A DNA stretch of 64,000 nucleotides. It comes from Paracoccus kondratievae (GTDB lineage: Bacteria; Pseudomonadota; Alphaproteobacteria; Rhodobacterales; Rhodobacteraceae). Position 1 is the first letter of the stretch. Each line of letters opens with the position of its first letter. The stretch covers positions 2,161,001 to 2,225,000 of the forward strand of contig NZ_CP045072.1 of assembly GCF_009301415.1 (NCBI RefSeq), read 5' to 3'. Position numbers and translations under genes: made by a program. Below are positions 1 through 8,538 of this stretch, piece after piece. The notes under the pieces are model-generated. The model saw nothing but the letters and a program-made list of their open reading frames with translations, ran no database searches and had not been told where the DNA came from.

Positions 1-519
1 GCACCGGGCAATCCCCCCGCTCAGGGTGACACGCGGCCCGAGATCTGGTCCCTTGGCCACCGCAACCTTCAGGCAGCGGCGCTTGACGCACAGGGTCGGC
101 TGTGGACGGTCGAACACGGCCCGCGCGGCGGGGATGAGCTGAACCGCCCGCAGCCAGGGCGCAACTACGGCTGGCCAATCATCACCTATGGGCAGGATTA
201 CAGCGGCGCGCCCATCGGCCAGGGCATCACCCAACGCGAGGGGATGGAGCAGCCGGTCTATTACTGGGACCCGGTCATCGCCCCCAGCGGCATGGTCTTT
301 TATCAGGGCACAATGTTTCCCGAGCTGCGCGGCGACGCGCTGATCGGCGGCCTGCAAGCACAGGCCGTGGTGCGCCTGCGGATCACCGGCGACCGCGTCA
401 GCGGCGAACAGCGCCTTGTCGAGGGCATCGGCCGCGTCCGCGATATCGAGGTTGCCCCCGATGGCGCGATCCTGATCCTGACCGACGGCGGAGCGTTGAT
501 CCGGCTTGCCCGGGGCTGA
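1..519 (+). CDS. PQQ-dependent sugar dehydrogenase, C-terminal part
   Basis: The open frame enters from the left edge without a start, so only about the last 172 residues are present. It carries the conserved late blades of the soluble aldose/sorbosone dehydrogenase beta-propeller (GSDH/YliI family): IWSLGHRNLQ, then EHGPRGGDELN, then GRNYGWPIITYG, ending with a typical last blade and a TGA stop. Family members oxidise aldose sugars with PQQ and calcium, usually in the periplasm. The signal peptide and N-terminal catalytic histidine lie outside the window. The stop sits 3 bases from the convergent DUF3775 stop. The family call is firm; the substrate is unknown. Confidence 0.88.
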   Translation, partial: APGNPPAQGDTRPEIWSLGHRNLQAAALDAQGRLWTVEHGPRGGDELNRPQPGRNYGWPIITYGQDYSGAPIGQGITQREGMEQPVYYWDPVIAPSGMVFYQGTMFPELRGDALIGGLQAQAVVRLRITGDRVSGEQRLVEGIGRVRDIEVAPDGAILILTDGGALIRLARG

Positions 520-522
520 GGG

Positions 523-894
523 TCAGACCGGACGTTGCAGGTTGTCCTCTTCCTCTTCGGGGGACAGGCCCAAAGCCTCCATCCCGGCTTCGAGGTAATC
601 GGCAAGCTGGGGCTCGCCCATCAGGTAATCCTCGGTCGGGGTGCGGCGCTCGGCCTTGGCGGTGCGAATCGCCTCGGCCAGATCTTCGGCGGCAAAGGTA
701 TCGCGGCCAATCCACATCACCGCGACAAGGCTTGCCTGCTCATCCTCGTTCAGACCGGCGATGAATTCGGCAAGCTCGGTTTCGGTTCCATGGCCCCTGC
801 GCTGCCCGCTATGCGCCCAAGGGTTTACCCCGCTGTCATATTCGCGCGCGCGGATGATGACATGGGCGATCTTTTCGGGGCTGATTTCCAGCAT
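523..894 (-). CDS. DUF3775 domain-containing protein
   Basis: A 123-residue soluble protein starting MLEISPEKIAHVIIRARE and ending in an acidic tail (LSPEEEEDN). The frame is open further upstream, but the conserved DUF3775 block begins at this ATG, so this start was chosen. The body is a small helical domain with the segment EDLAEAIRTAKAERRTPTEDYL, typical of the family. No catalytic motif or membrane segment is visible. It is the last gene of the minus-strand run, 67 bases after mutL. DUF3775 proteins are common in alphaproteobacteria and have no assigned function. Confidence 0.82.
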   Translation of the reverse strand: MLEISPEKIAHVIIRAREYDSGVNPWAHSGQRRGHGTETELAEFIAGLNEDEQASLVAVMWIGRDTFAAEDLAEAIRTAKAERRTPTEDYLMGEPQLADYLEAGMEALGLSPEEEEDNLQRPV

Positions 895-961
895 GGCTGC
901 ACCTCCGGTCTTTGCCCCTTTGTCGCGCCGGGCGACGACGGGGTCAATCACGGCCGTACGG

Positions 962-2779
962 TCACCGTCCAAACAGCCGCTCGATATCCGAAAGCTTGAG
1001 CTCGATCCAGGTCGGGCGGCCATGGTTGCACTGGCCCGACTTCGGCACCCGCTCCATCTCGCGCAGCAGGGCGTTCATCTCATCCGCCGTCATGCGCCGT
1101 CCCGAACGGACCGAGCCGTGACAGGCCATTGAGGACAGGACCGCGTCGACCCGCGCCCGCAGCCGCTCGGATGTGCCCTGATCGGCCAGATCGTCGAGAA
1201 TGTCGCGGATCAGTCGCTGGACGTTCAGCCGTTTGACCAGCACCGGCACCTCGCGTACCGCCACCGCACCGCCGCCGAAAGGTTCAATCACCAGACCCAG
1301 CTCGGCCAGATCCCCGGCGATTGAAAGAATCCGCTGGGCGTCGGCCTCGGACAGTTCGACGATCTCGGGGATCAGCAGGGCCTGACTGGCGATGCCGTTC
1401 GTCTCTTGCTGCGCCTTCAGCCGCTCATAAACCAGCCGCTCATGCGCGGCGTGCTGGTCGACGATGACGATGCCATTGGAGGTCTGGGCGATGATCCAGT
1501 TTTCGTGCAGTTGCGCGCGGGCCGCGCCCAGCGGGGCGTCGGTCTGCGCCTCGCCCTCGGGCTCCGGCTCGACGCGGGCCGAGGGCGATTCGGCAAAGCC
1601 CGGCGCCTGCAGGGCAAGGCTGGCTGCAATCGCCGGAGCCGAGGGGCGAGAGGGGGCGTAGCTTGCCTGATAGCGGCGCGGAGCTTCGGGCTGCGGCTCA
1701 GGCCGCGCAAGACCCAGCGCCGCCGTTGCCACAGTCGATGAGACACGATGCCCCGCCCCCGCCAGCGCGTGACGCAGGGCCGAAACGACCAGCCCGCGCG
1801 CGATCCCCGGTTCGCGGAAACGCACCTCGGCCTTGGCAGGGTGGACGTTGACATCAACCTGATGCGGGTCGCAGGTCACAAACAGCACCGCCGCCGGGTG
1901 ACGCCCGGAAGGCAGCACATCCATATAACCGGCCCGCAGCGCCCCGGTCAGCAGCTTGTCGCGAACCGGACGACCGTTCACGTAAAGATGCTGCGCAACC
2001 GCCGCGCCGCGCGAATAGGTCGGCAGGGCGGCAAAGCCGGTCAGAGTGATACCGTCCCGCTCGGCGTCGATCGGCAGGGCGTTGTCGATAAAATCGCGAC
2101 CCATGACCCGCGACAGCCGTGTTTGCAGGGCGCCGAACAGATCGCCCTGTTCGGCATCGGCGCGGAACAGTACCCGCGCCTCGTCCTCATCGGTCAGGAT
2201 AAAGCCGACATAGGGTTCGGCCATGGCAAGGCGGCGGATGACATCGGCCACGGCCTGCGTCTCGGCCCGGTCCGTGCGCAGAAACTTGAGCCGGGCAGGG
2301 GTGGCAAAGAACAGATCGCGCAGTTCGACCACCGTGCCCCGATTGCCAGCGGCAGGCTTGACCGAACCGATACGACCGCCAGAGACCGAGATTTCAGCCC
2401 CGTCAAACCCCGCGGCACGGCTGGCAATACGCAGTCGCCCGACCGCGCCCAGGCTGGGCAAAGCCTCACCGCGAAAACCAAAGCTGCGAATATCCAGCAG
2501 GTCGCTGCCGTCGATCTTGCTGGTCGCATGGCGGGCAAGCGCCAGAGGCAAGTCCTCGGCAGTCATGCCGCAACCGTCATCGGTAACGCGGATCAGCGCC
2601 TTGCCACCCTTGGCAATCGCCACCTCGATGCGGGTGGCACCGGCATCCAATGCGTTCTCGACCAGTTCCTTGACCGCCGAGGCCGGCCGCTCGACCACCT
2701 CACCAGCGGCAATGCGGTTGGCGGCCGCCTCGTCCAGTTGCCGGATCACCGGGCGCATATTGGGGTCATGGGTGTTCAT
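962..2779 (-). CDS. mutL: DNA mismatch repair protein MutL
   Basis: A 605-residue GHKL ATPase that links MutS mismatch recognition to strand removal. The N-terminal ATPase motifs are all present: [17 protein letters not shown] and FRGEAL. The C-terminal half carries the endonuclease metal-binding motif [12 protein letters not shown] at about residue 441, then ACHGS near 552 and a CNHGRP motif near 584. This is therefore a nicking-type MutL, as expected in bacteria without MutH. The start [10 protein letters not shown] was chosen over a longer open frame; an internal ATG seven codons later ([10 protein letters not shown]) is also possible. It lies 43 bases after the M16 gene and is probably co-transcribed with it. 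Confidence 0.96.
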   Translation of the reverse strand: MNTHDPNMRPVIRQLDEAAANRIAAGEVVERPASAVKELVENALDAGATRIEVAIAKGGKALIRVTDDGCGMTAEDLPLALARHATSKIDGSDLLDIRSFGFRGEALPSLGAVGRLRIASRAAGFDGAEISVSGGRIGSVKPAAGNRGTVVELRDLFFATPARLKFLRTDRAETQAVADVIRRLAMAEPYVGFILTDEDEARVLFRADAEQGDLFGALQTRLSRVMGRDFIDNALPIDAERDGITLTGFAALPTYSRGAAVAQHLYVNGRPVRDKLLTGALRAGYMDVLPSGRHPAAVLFVTCDPHQVDVNVHPAKAEVRFREPGIARGLVVSALRHALAGAGHRVSSTVATAALGLARPEPQPEAPRRYQASYAPSRPSAPAIAASLALQAPGFAESPSARVEPEPEGEAQTDAPLGAARAQLHENWIIAQTSNGIVIVDQHAAHERLVYERLKAQQETNGIASQALLIPEIVELSEADAQRILSIAGDLAELGLVIEPFGGGAVAVREVPVLVKRLNVQRLIRDILDDLADQGTSERLRARVDAVLSSMACHGSVRSGRRMTADEMNALLREMERVPKSGQCNHGRPTWIELKLSDIERLFGR

Positions 2780-2822
2780 AACCCCATATTTAGCAGTTTC
2801 GGGCAAGGTGGGAAAGGATTCG

Positions 2823-4151
2823 TCAGTCGGTCGCCTCAACCCCGTCGGGCCGACCGACCAGAACAAAGCGAATCTGATCGGAATGCAGCAGGCGACGCGC
2901 GACGCGCTGCACATCCTCGGCAGTGACGGCCTCAATCTTGCTGTTCCGGGTATTCACGTAATCAGCCGGCAGGCCGATCAGCTGCATCCCCGCCAGAATC
3001 GACGCGATCTTGCCATTGCCATCGAAACGCAGCGGATATTCCCCGGTCAGGTAGGTCTTGGCATCGGCCAGTTCCTTTTCGGTCACGCCTTCGGTGACAA
3101 AACGGTCCCAGACCTGCCGGATCAGATCAACCGCCTCGGCCACCTTGTCATTGGCGCTGGCCATGCCACCCTGCCATGTCTCGCCATAGACACCATTCGA
3201 CAGACCGGTGCCCACGCCATAGGTCAGGCCACGTTTTTCGCGGATCTCTTCCATCAGGCGCGAGGAAAAACCGCCGCCGCCAAGAATGTGATCCGCGACG
3301 AAAGCCGCGAAATAATCCGGGTCGGACATGGGCAGACCGGGTTGGGCAAAATTCACCACGGTTTGCGGGCTGTCCCAGTCTATCACCGTCACGCCTCCGG
3401 TCAGTTGCAGGCTGGCGGGCTGGGGCAAGGGGGCCGAGCCGGTTTCAGGCAGCCCGCCCAGCACGCTGTCGATCAGCTTGCCCAGTTCCTCGCCAGTGAT
3501 GTCGCCCGCCGCCGCGACGACCACGCGATCCCGGGCGAGGATACGATCCTTGGCGGCGACCAGATCATCACGGGTCAGGCTGGCAACGGATCCGGCAGTG
3601 CCGTTGACCGAGGTGGCATAGGGATGATCGCCCCATGCCTGTCGGGCCAGTTCCTTGGCGGCAATGGCATTGGGATCGGTCGCTTCGGAACGGATCACCG
3701 CTTGCAACTGTCCGCGCACCCGCTCGACCGCGTCGGGGTCAAAACGCGGCTCGGTCAGCGCCTGACGCAGCAGCCCGGCTGCCTGATCGCGGTTTTCGGT
3801 CAACATACGGGCGCTGACGATCAGCGCGTCATCGCCAACGTCAAAGCGGTTCTGCGCGCCCAGCCCCTCGACCGCCTCGGCATATTGGACCGAGCTCATG
3901 TCGCCCGAGCCTTCCTCAAGCAAGGCGGTCATCAGGCTGATCTGGCCGCGCTTGCCGGGCGCATCAAGGCTGGCGCCGCCCCTGAACATCAGCGACAGCG
4001 CAGTAAAGGGAATCGAGTGATCTTCGACCAGCCACACCTTGATGCCACCGGGCGAGGTAATCTCCTGAATATCAATAGCGCGCGCACCCTGACCCATGGC
4101 AGTCAGGCTGACCAGCGCGGCAAAGGCGAGGGTAAAGACAGCGCGGATCAT
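2823..4151 (-). CDS. M16 family peptidase-like protein, non-catalytic subunit
   Basis: A 442-residue secreted protein with an N-terminal signal peptide (cleavage likely after GQGARA) and two M16-type alpha/beta domains. At the place where active M16 enzymes carry HXXEH the sequence is [10 protein letters not shown], so the zinc ligands are absent. The R/Y-type substrate region [20 protein letters not shown] is well conserved in the C-terminal half. Its ATG overlaps the TGA of the active M16 gene by four bases, so the two are translationally coupled and probably form a heterodimer in which this chain supplies substrate binding, as in mitochondrial processing peptidase. The substrate is unknown. 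Confidence 0.9.
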   Translation of the reverse strand: MIRAVFTLAFAALVSLTAMGQGARAIDIQEITSPGGIKVWLVEDHSIPFTALSLMFRGGASLDAPGKRGQISLMTALLEEGSGDMSSVQYAEAVEGLGAQNRFDVGDDALIVSARMLTENRDQAAGLLRQALTEPRFDPDAVERVRGQLQAVIRSEATDPNAIAAKELARQAWGDHPYATSVNGTAGSVASLTRDDLVAAKDRILARDRVVVAAAGDITGEELGKLIDSVLGGLPETGSAPLPQPASLQLTGGVTVIDWDSPQTVVNFAQPGLPMSDPDYFAAFVADHILGGGGFSSRLMEEIREKRGLTYGVGTGLSNGVYGETWQGGMASANDKVAEAVDLIRQVWDRFVTEGVTEKELADAKTYLTGEYPLRFDGNGKIASILAGMQLIGLPADYVNTRNSKIEAVTAEDVQRVARRLLHSDQIRFVLVGRPDGVEATD

Positions 4152-5542
4152 TCGATTTCCCCTGATTTGGCGGCGTCTGCCGAGGCCGATCTTGCAGCCT
4201 CGTCCGTCGTGTCAGGCGCGGGCAAGAGCCAGCCGGTGACACTGACCTTGCTGTCGAGCACCAGTTTTGCGGCGGCACGGATATCCTCGGGCGTTACAGC
4301 GGCAAGGATATCCGGCCAGTCGTTCACATCCTCGACCGTCAGACCGACCGCCAGGCCCTGACCATAATCATAGGCGCGGCCATGCGCCGAATCCTGGGCA
4401 TAGACGCGGGCGGCGCGGATGCTGGTCTTGACCCGTTCAAGCTGGGCAGGGTCGGGACCGTCGGTCAGGAATTTCGTCAGCGCCGCGTCCAGAGCCGCCT
4501 CGGCCTCGTCATTCGGGACGCCCGGCACCGGCACCAGCGAGATGCCAAAGGTGGTCGGATCGACCGACAGCCCGTCATAGAAGGCATTGACGTAAAGCGC
4601 CTTGCCGGTCAGCACCAGATCGCGCGCCAGAACCGAGGTCTGGGCCGAGCCGGCCAACAGATCAGCCAGCACGGTCAAGGCAGCGGCGGTCTGTTGGTCA
4701 CCGGGGTTGCGTTCGGGCGCAATCACAGTGCGGATCAGCACCGGCTGAGCCACACGGGCGTCAACACGCTCAATGCGGCGGGGCGAGCGCTGGACCGGCT
4801 CTTGCGGGCGCGGTTTGCGGGCGGCGTCGGGTTTGGGCGGCACCGGACCGTAATATTTCTGCGCAAGTTCGCGGACCTGATCGGCGGTTACGTCGCCTGC
4901 CACCACCAGCACGGCGGCATTGGGCGCGTAATGGGCATCGTACCAGGCGATCGCGTCCTCGCGCGTCAGACCCTCCATCTCCTGGCGCCAGCCGATCACC
5001 GGGCGGCCATAGGGATGGTTATAGAACTGAACCGCGCTGCGCTCTTCGGCGAATTGCGAACCGGGGTCGCTGTCGGTGCGCTGCGAGCGTTCCTCAAGCA
5101 CCACCTGCCGTTCGGCCTGCCAGTCATCCTCACCAATACGCAGATTCGCCATGCGGTCTGATTCCATCTCCATGATCAGCGGCAGGCGATCGCTGGCGAT
5201 ACGCTGGAAATAGGTGGTGAAATCATAGCTGGTAAAGGCGTTGTCCATGCCGCCATTGGCGGTCACGGTTTTGGACAGCTCACCCGCTGCCAGCTTGTCA
5301 GTGCCCTTGAACATCAAATGCTCGAGGTAGTGGGCAATGCCCGACTTGCCGGGCTGTTCATCAGCCGAGCCGATCCGATACCACAGCATCTGCACGACAA
5401 CCGGGGCGCGGTGATCCTCGATCACCACGGCCTCAAGCCCGTTATCAAGCGTGAAGTGGCTGATTCCCTTTGGCATCTCGGCCAGTGCAGGCGTGGCGGC
5501 CAGCACCAGTGCAAAAGGTGTCAGGCGGGAAAGGATATTCAT
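4148..5542 (-). CDS. M16 family zinc metallopeptidase, catalytic subunit
   Basis: A 464-residue secreted pitrilysin-type protease. The signal peptide is at residues 1-21 (ending TPALA), and the inverted zinc motif HYLEH is at residues 71-75. The third ligand is in RQVVLEERSQ, about Glu-151. The C-terminal half holds a second M16 domain without zinc ligands. The start was taken at MNILSRLTPF because it opens a clean signal peptide; the frame is open further upstream. The gene overlaps the inactive M16 partner by four bases. Its leader (5543-5609) can fold into a nested hairpin that ends one base before the ATG and may affect translation. It probably degrades peptides in the periplasm. Confidence 0.92.
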   Translation of the reverse strand: MNILSRLTPFALVLAATPALAEMPKGISHFTLDNGLEAVVIEDHRAPVVVQMLWYRIGSADEQPGKSGIAHYLEHLMFKGTDKLAAGELSKTVTANGGMDNAFTSYDFTTYFQRIASDRLPLIMEMESDRMANLRIGEDDWQAERQVVLEERSQRTDSDPGSQFAEERSAVQFYNHPYGRPVIGWRQEMEGLTREDAIAWYDAHYAPNAAVLVVAGDVTADQVRELAQKYYGPVPPKPDAARKPRPQEPVQRSPRRIERVDARVAQPVLIRTVIAPERNPGDQQTAAALTVLADLLAGSAQTSVLARDLVLTGKALYVNAFYDGLSVDPTTFGISLVPVPGVPNDEAEAALDAALTKFLTDGPDPAQLERVKTSIRAARVYAQDSAHGRAYDYGQGLAVGLTVEDVNDWPDILAAVTPEDIRAAAKLVLDSKVSVTGWLLPAPDTTDEAARSASADAAKSGEIE

Positions 5543-5609
5543 GGGCAGGCTCCGGTTCCGGGTGCGCGCCCAGAAGCTGCCTTGCCCGGCGCGGGCGCGC
5601 AAGCCTGCC
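5542..5609 (-). promoter_or_regulatory. Nested hairpin in the leader of the M16 protease gene
   Basis: Two perfect nested inverted repeats lie directly upstream of the M16 start on the minus strand. The outer arms GGCAGGC (5603-5609) and GCCTGCC (5544-5550) pair over 7 bp. Inside them TGCGCGCCC (5593-5601) and GGGCGCGCA (5563-5571) pair over 9 bp. The likely ribosome binding site (CCGGAG, about 5551-5556) sits in the internal loop and the outer arm ends one base before the ATG. There is no T-run, so it does not look like a terminator. A role in translation control or mRNA stability is inference. Confidence 0.45.
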
Positions 5610-5639
5610 GCCCGTCACCTAAGCGTGATACGCGCGGAA

Positions 5640-6194
5640 TCAGTCGCGCAGCACGCTTCTTTCAGGGGCTGCCGGCGCAGGCACACCCCGGTTGCGCGGC
5701 GGCGCGGCGGGCAGCAGCACGCCGGTCGGGCGCCAACGCTCAAGCTCGGCCCAGCTGTCCAGCGTCATAGGCTCATAGGCGCGGTAATAGACATTGGTCC
5801 GCGCCAGCACCTCAAGCAGGCGACGCGAATGACGGCTACGCCATTGGGCATCCTCTTGCGCGGTGGTCTGGCGGATGGTGCCGTCGCGGCCCAGCCGCGA
5901 GCTATAGGCGATCAGCGCCCCATCCGCTGCCCCGACCCCCTGGGCCGAAAGCTGCGCCGGGTTACCCCCCAGGGCGGCAACGGCATCGGCGCGCGGCGTC
6001 GGATCGGTAATATTCGAGCCACCCGGCGTCGGAGCCGGCAGGTCGTTCAGATCCGTCGGCATTTGCAGCGGCTTGGTGGGCAGGATGGCGAATTCGTCGG
6101 GACTTGTCCGCCCGGCATTGATGTTCATCAGGTGCGGATCGGTGCTGCAGGCGGCAAGGCCCAGCATGGTCAAGATCAGTGCGATCGCCCGCAT
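5640..6194 (-). CDS. DUF3035 family lipoprotein
   Basis: A 184-residue protein with a lipoprotein signal peptide (LGLAAC lipobox at about residues 11-16), so it should be anchored to a membrane after processing by signal peptidase II. The mature part is proline- and alanine-rich, with the conserved segment EFAILPTKPLQMP near residue 35 and a basic middle region (AQWRSRHSRR). These are features of DUF3035, a family found in Rhodobacter relatives. Its neighbours are lspA upstream (32-base gap) and the M16 pair downstream (97-base gap). The function is not known. Confidence 0.85.
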   Translation of the reverse strand: MRAIALILTMLGLAACSTDPHLMNINAGRTSPDEFAILPTKPLQMPTDLNDLPAPTPGGSNITDPTPRADAVAALGGNPAQLSAQGVGAADGALIAYSSRLGRDGTIRQTTAQEDAQWRSRHSRRLLEVLARTNVYYRAYEPMTLDSWAELERWRPTGVLLPAAPPRNRGVPAPAAPERSVLRD

Positions 6195-6226
6195 CTTCCG
6201 TCCCTCTTATTCGTCCCGCGCCGTTC

Positions 6227-6910
6227 TTAGCGCGTATTCCCGTCCTCGTCACGGGTCTTGTCGTCAAAGGCCGCATCGCCCGACGCCTCGGGCTGCGCCG
6301 CAGGTTCGGGCTGGCGGGATCTGGCCTGCCGGGGCTTGGCAGGAGCCTTGCGCTTTTTTGTACCCTTCTTGCTTTCCGGCGGCTGCAGAACCAGCCCCAA
6401 AGCACCAAGAAAGATGGCAATATCCGCGACGTTGAAACTATAGGGGTTGCGCCAGCCGGGCAACGACATGTTCAGGAAATCCGCGACCGCCCCATAGGTC
6501 AGCCGGTCCACGACATTGCCCAAAGCCCCGCCGATCAGCAGCCCCGCCGCGATCTGGGCAAAGCGCGAAGGCTTTGCCTGTCGGATCCAGATCACGACCC
6601 ACAGACAGACCGCCAGCGCAATCGCGATCAGAACCCAGCGCATGATGTCGACATCGCTGGCGAACAGGCCAAAGTTCATGCCCTGATTCCAGGCCATGCG
6701 CAGGTTCAGCCACGGATCGAACAGGTCGATTTCGCGCACCCGGTCGAGCCGCATCATATGCACGACCAGATATTTCAGCACCTGATCCAGCAGGAAAATC
6801 ACCCCCGCCGTCAGGATGACAGGACGCCAGACCGGGGGCGCCGGTTTCTTTGAGCGCCGCCGGGGTGCCGCAGATTTCTTACGCGGCTGGGGGGTCGCGG
6901 TCTCGGCCAT
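6227..6910 (-). CDS. lspA: Lipoprotein signal peptidase (signal peptidase II)
   Basis: An inner-membrane aspartyl protease that cleaves prolipoproteins before the lipidated cysteine. Four hydrophobic segments lie between about residues 28 and 170. Both catalytic aspartates are visible, in GNVVDRL and FNVADIAI. At 227 residues it is longer than the usual 160 or so: there is a basic N-terminal extension (PRKKSAAPRRRSKKPAPP) and a charged C-terminal tail of about 50 residues rich in K, R, P and A. The ATG shares one base with the purH stop (TGATG), indicating coupled translation. The DUF3035 gene directly downstream encodes a likely substrate. Confidence 0.94.
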   Translation of the reverse strand: MAETATPQPRKKSAAPRRRSKKPAPPVWRPVILTAGVIFLLDQVLKYLVVHMMRLDRVREIDLFDPWLNLRMAWNQGMNFGLFASDVDIMRWVLIAIALAVCLWVVIWIRQAKPSRFAQIAAGLLIGGALGNVVDRLTYGAVADFLNMSLPGWRNPYSFNVADIAIFLGALGLVLQPPESKKGTKKRKAPAKPRQARSRQPEPAAQPEASGDAAFDDKTRDEDGNTR

Positions 6911-8499
6911 CAGTGACGGAAATGCCGCTGGCCGGTAAAGACCATGGCAAGGCCCAGACGGTCTGCCGCCTCGATCACCTCAGCGTCACGCATCGAGCCG
7001 CCGGGCTGGATCACCGCCCGCGCCCCGGCTGCAGCCAGCGCCTCGACCCCGTCGGCAAAGGGGAAGAAGGCGTCAGAGGCAACCGACGAACCGATGGTCA
7101 GCGCCTCGGTCAGACCCAGCGCCTCGGCCATGTCCTCGGATTTGCGCTTGCCGATCCGGGTCGAATCGACGCGGCTCATCTGACCGGCGCCGATGCCGAC
7201 GGTGGCAAGATCGCGGGCATAGACAATGGCGTTCGACTTGACGTGCTTGGCAACGGTCCAGGCGAAAAGCAGGTCCTCAAGCTCCTGCTCGCCCGGCTGG
7301 CGCTTGGTCACGACTTTCAGATCGGCGCGCAGGATGCGGCCATTGTCACGGCCCTGCACCAGAAAACCGCCCGCGACCTGCCGGAAGGCCAACCCAGGGG
7401 CCGCCGGATCAGGCAACCCGCCAGTGGTCAGAAGGCGCAGGTTCTTTTTGGCGGCAAAGATCTGCTTTGCCTCGTCGGTGGCATCGGGCGCGATCACCAC
7501 TTCGGTAAAGATCTCGGTGATTGCCTGCGCGGTTTCACCGTCCAGAACCGTGTTCAGCGCGATGATGCCGCCAAAGGCCGAGGTGCGGTCGCAGTCAAAG
7601 GCGCGGCGATAGGCCTCGACCGCCGTCTTGCCGCGCGCCACACCGCAGGGGTTGGCGTGTTTGATGATCGCCACCGCCGGCCCTTCGGCCGGGTCGAACT
7701 CGGCCACCAGTTCAAAGGCCGCGTCGGTGTCGTTGATGTTGTTATAGCTCAGCTCTTTGCCCTGCCACTGCTGCGCGGTGGCAACGCCGGGCCGGTCCGA
7801 ACCGTCGCGGTAGAAGGCGGCGGACTGGTGCGGGTTCTCACCATAGCGCAGGCTTTGGGCAAGGGTGCCGGCAAAGCTGCGGCGGCGCGGGGTTTCTTCG
7901 CCGATCGCCCCGGCCATCCAGCCCGAGACCGCAGCGTCATAGGCAGACGTGCGCGCATAGGCGATCTGCGCCTGACGCTGGCGAAAGCCCAGGGTCGTGG
8001 CGTCGTCGTTGGCATCCAGCTCGGCCAAGACGGCGGAATAATCCTGAACGTCCACCACCACAGTCACGAAGGCGTGGTTCTTGGCCGCCGCGCGGATCAT
8101 CGCCGGGCCGCCAATATCGATGTTTTCGATGCAGTCTTCGTAGCTTGCGCCTTTGGCGACCGTCGCCTCGAACGGATAAAGGTTCACGACCAGCAGGTCG
8201 ATCATCCCGATATTATGCGAGCTGGCAGCGGCCATATGCTCTTCGTTGTCGCGCAGGGCCAGCAGGCCGCCATGCACGACCGGGTGCAGCGTCTTGACGC
8301 GGCCGTCCATCATCTCGGGAAAGCCGGTGACATCGGCGACGTCAACGACACTCAGCCCGGCCTCGCGCAGCGCCTTGGCAGTGCCGCCGGTGGACAGGAT
8401 CTCGACGCCCCGCGCCGAAAGCGCCCGCGCGAAATCGATCAGCCCGGTCTTGTCGGAAACGGAAATCAACGCGCGCTTCAGCGGAATGCGGTCGGTCAT
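6910..8499 (-). CDS. purH: Bifunctional AICAR formyltransferase / IMP cyclohydrolase PurH
   Basis: A 529-residue cytosolic enzyme that carries out the last two steps of de novo purine synthesis, AICAR to FAICAR to IMP. The N-terminal MGS-like cyclohydrolase domain (residues 1 to about 150) has [15 protein letters not shown] and [13 protein letters not shown]. The C-terminal formyltransferase domain has the catalytic motif [11 protein letters not shown] and the late motifs [12 protein letters not shown] and [10 protein letters not shown]. Length matches the family. It lies 39 bases after the heparinase-like gene and one base overlaps lspA, an arrangement typical of Rhodobacteraceae. Confidence 0.97.
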   Translation of the reverse strand: MTDRIPLKRALISVSDKTGLIDFARALSARGVEILSTGGTAKALREAGLSVVDVADVTGFPEMMDGRVKTLHPVVHGGLLALRDNEEHMAAASSHNIGMIDLLVVNLYPFEATVAKGASYEDCIENIDIGGPAMIRAAAKNHAFVTVVVDVQDYSAVLAELDANDDATTLGFRQRQAQIAYARTSAYDAAVSGWMAGAIGEETPRRRSFAGTLAQSLRYGENPHQSAAFYRDGSDRPGVATAQQWQGKELSYNNINDTDAAFELVAEFDPAEGPAVAIIKHANPCGVARGKTAVEAYRRAFDCDRTSAFGGIIALNTVLDGETAQAITEIFTEVVIAPDATDEAKQIFAAKKNLRLLTTGGLPDPAAPGLAFRQVAGGFLVQGRDNGRILRADLKVVTKRQPGEQELEDLLFAWTVAKHVKSNAIVYARDLATVGIGAGQMSRVDSTRIGKRKSEDMAEALGLTEALTIGSSVASDAFFPFADGVEALAAAGARAVIQPGGSMRDAEVIEAADRLGLAMVFTGQRHFRH

Positions 8500-8538
8500 C
8501 GGTCTGGGCCCCGTGAAATGGATGACAGATTTGGCCCG

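Noticed and set aside
2223..4361. Long plus-strand open frame (712 codons)
   Set aside because: It runs antisense to mutL and the M16 gene, which have complete family motifs; its translation shows no domain and only reflects GC-rich codon use.
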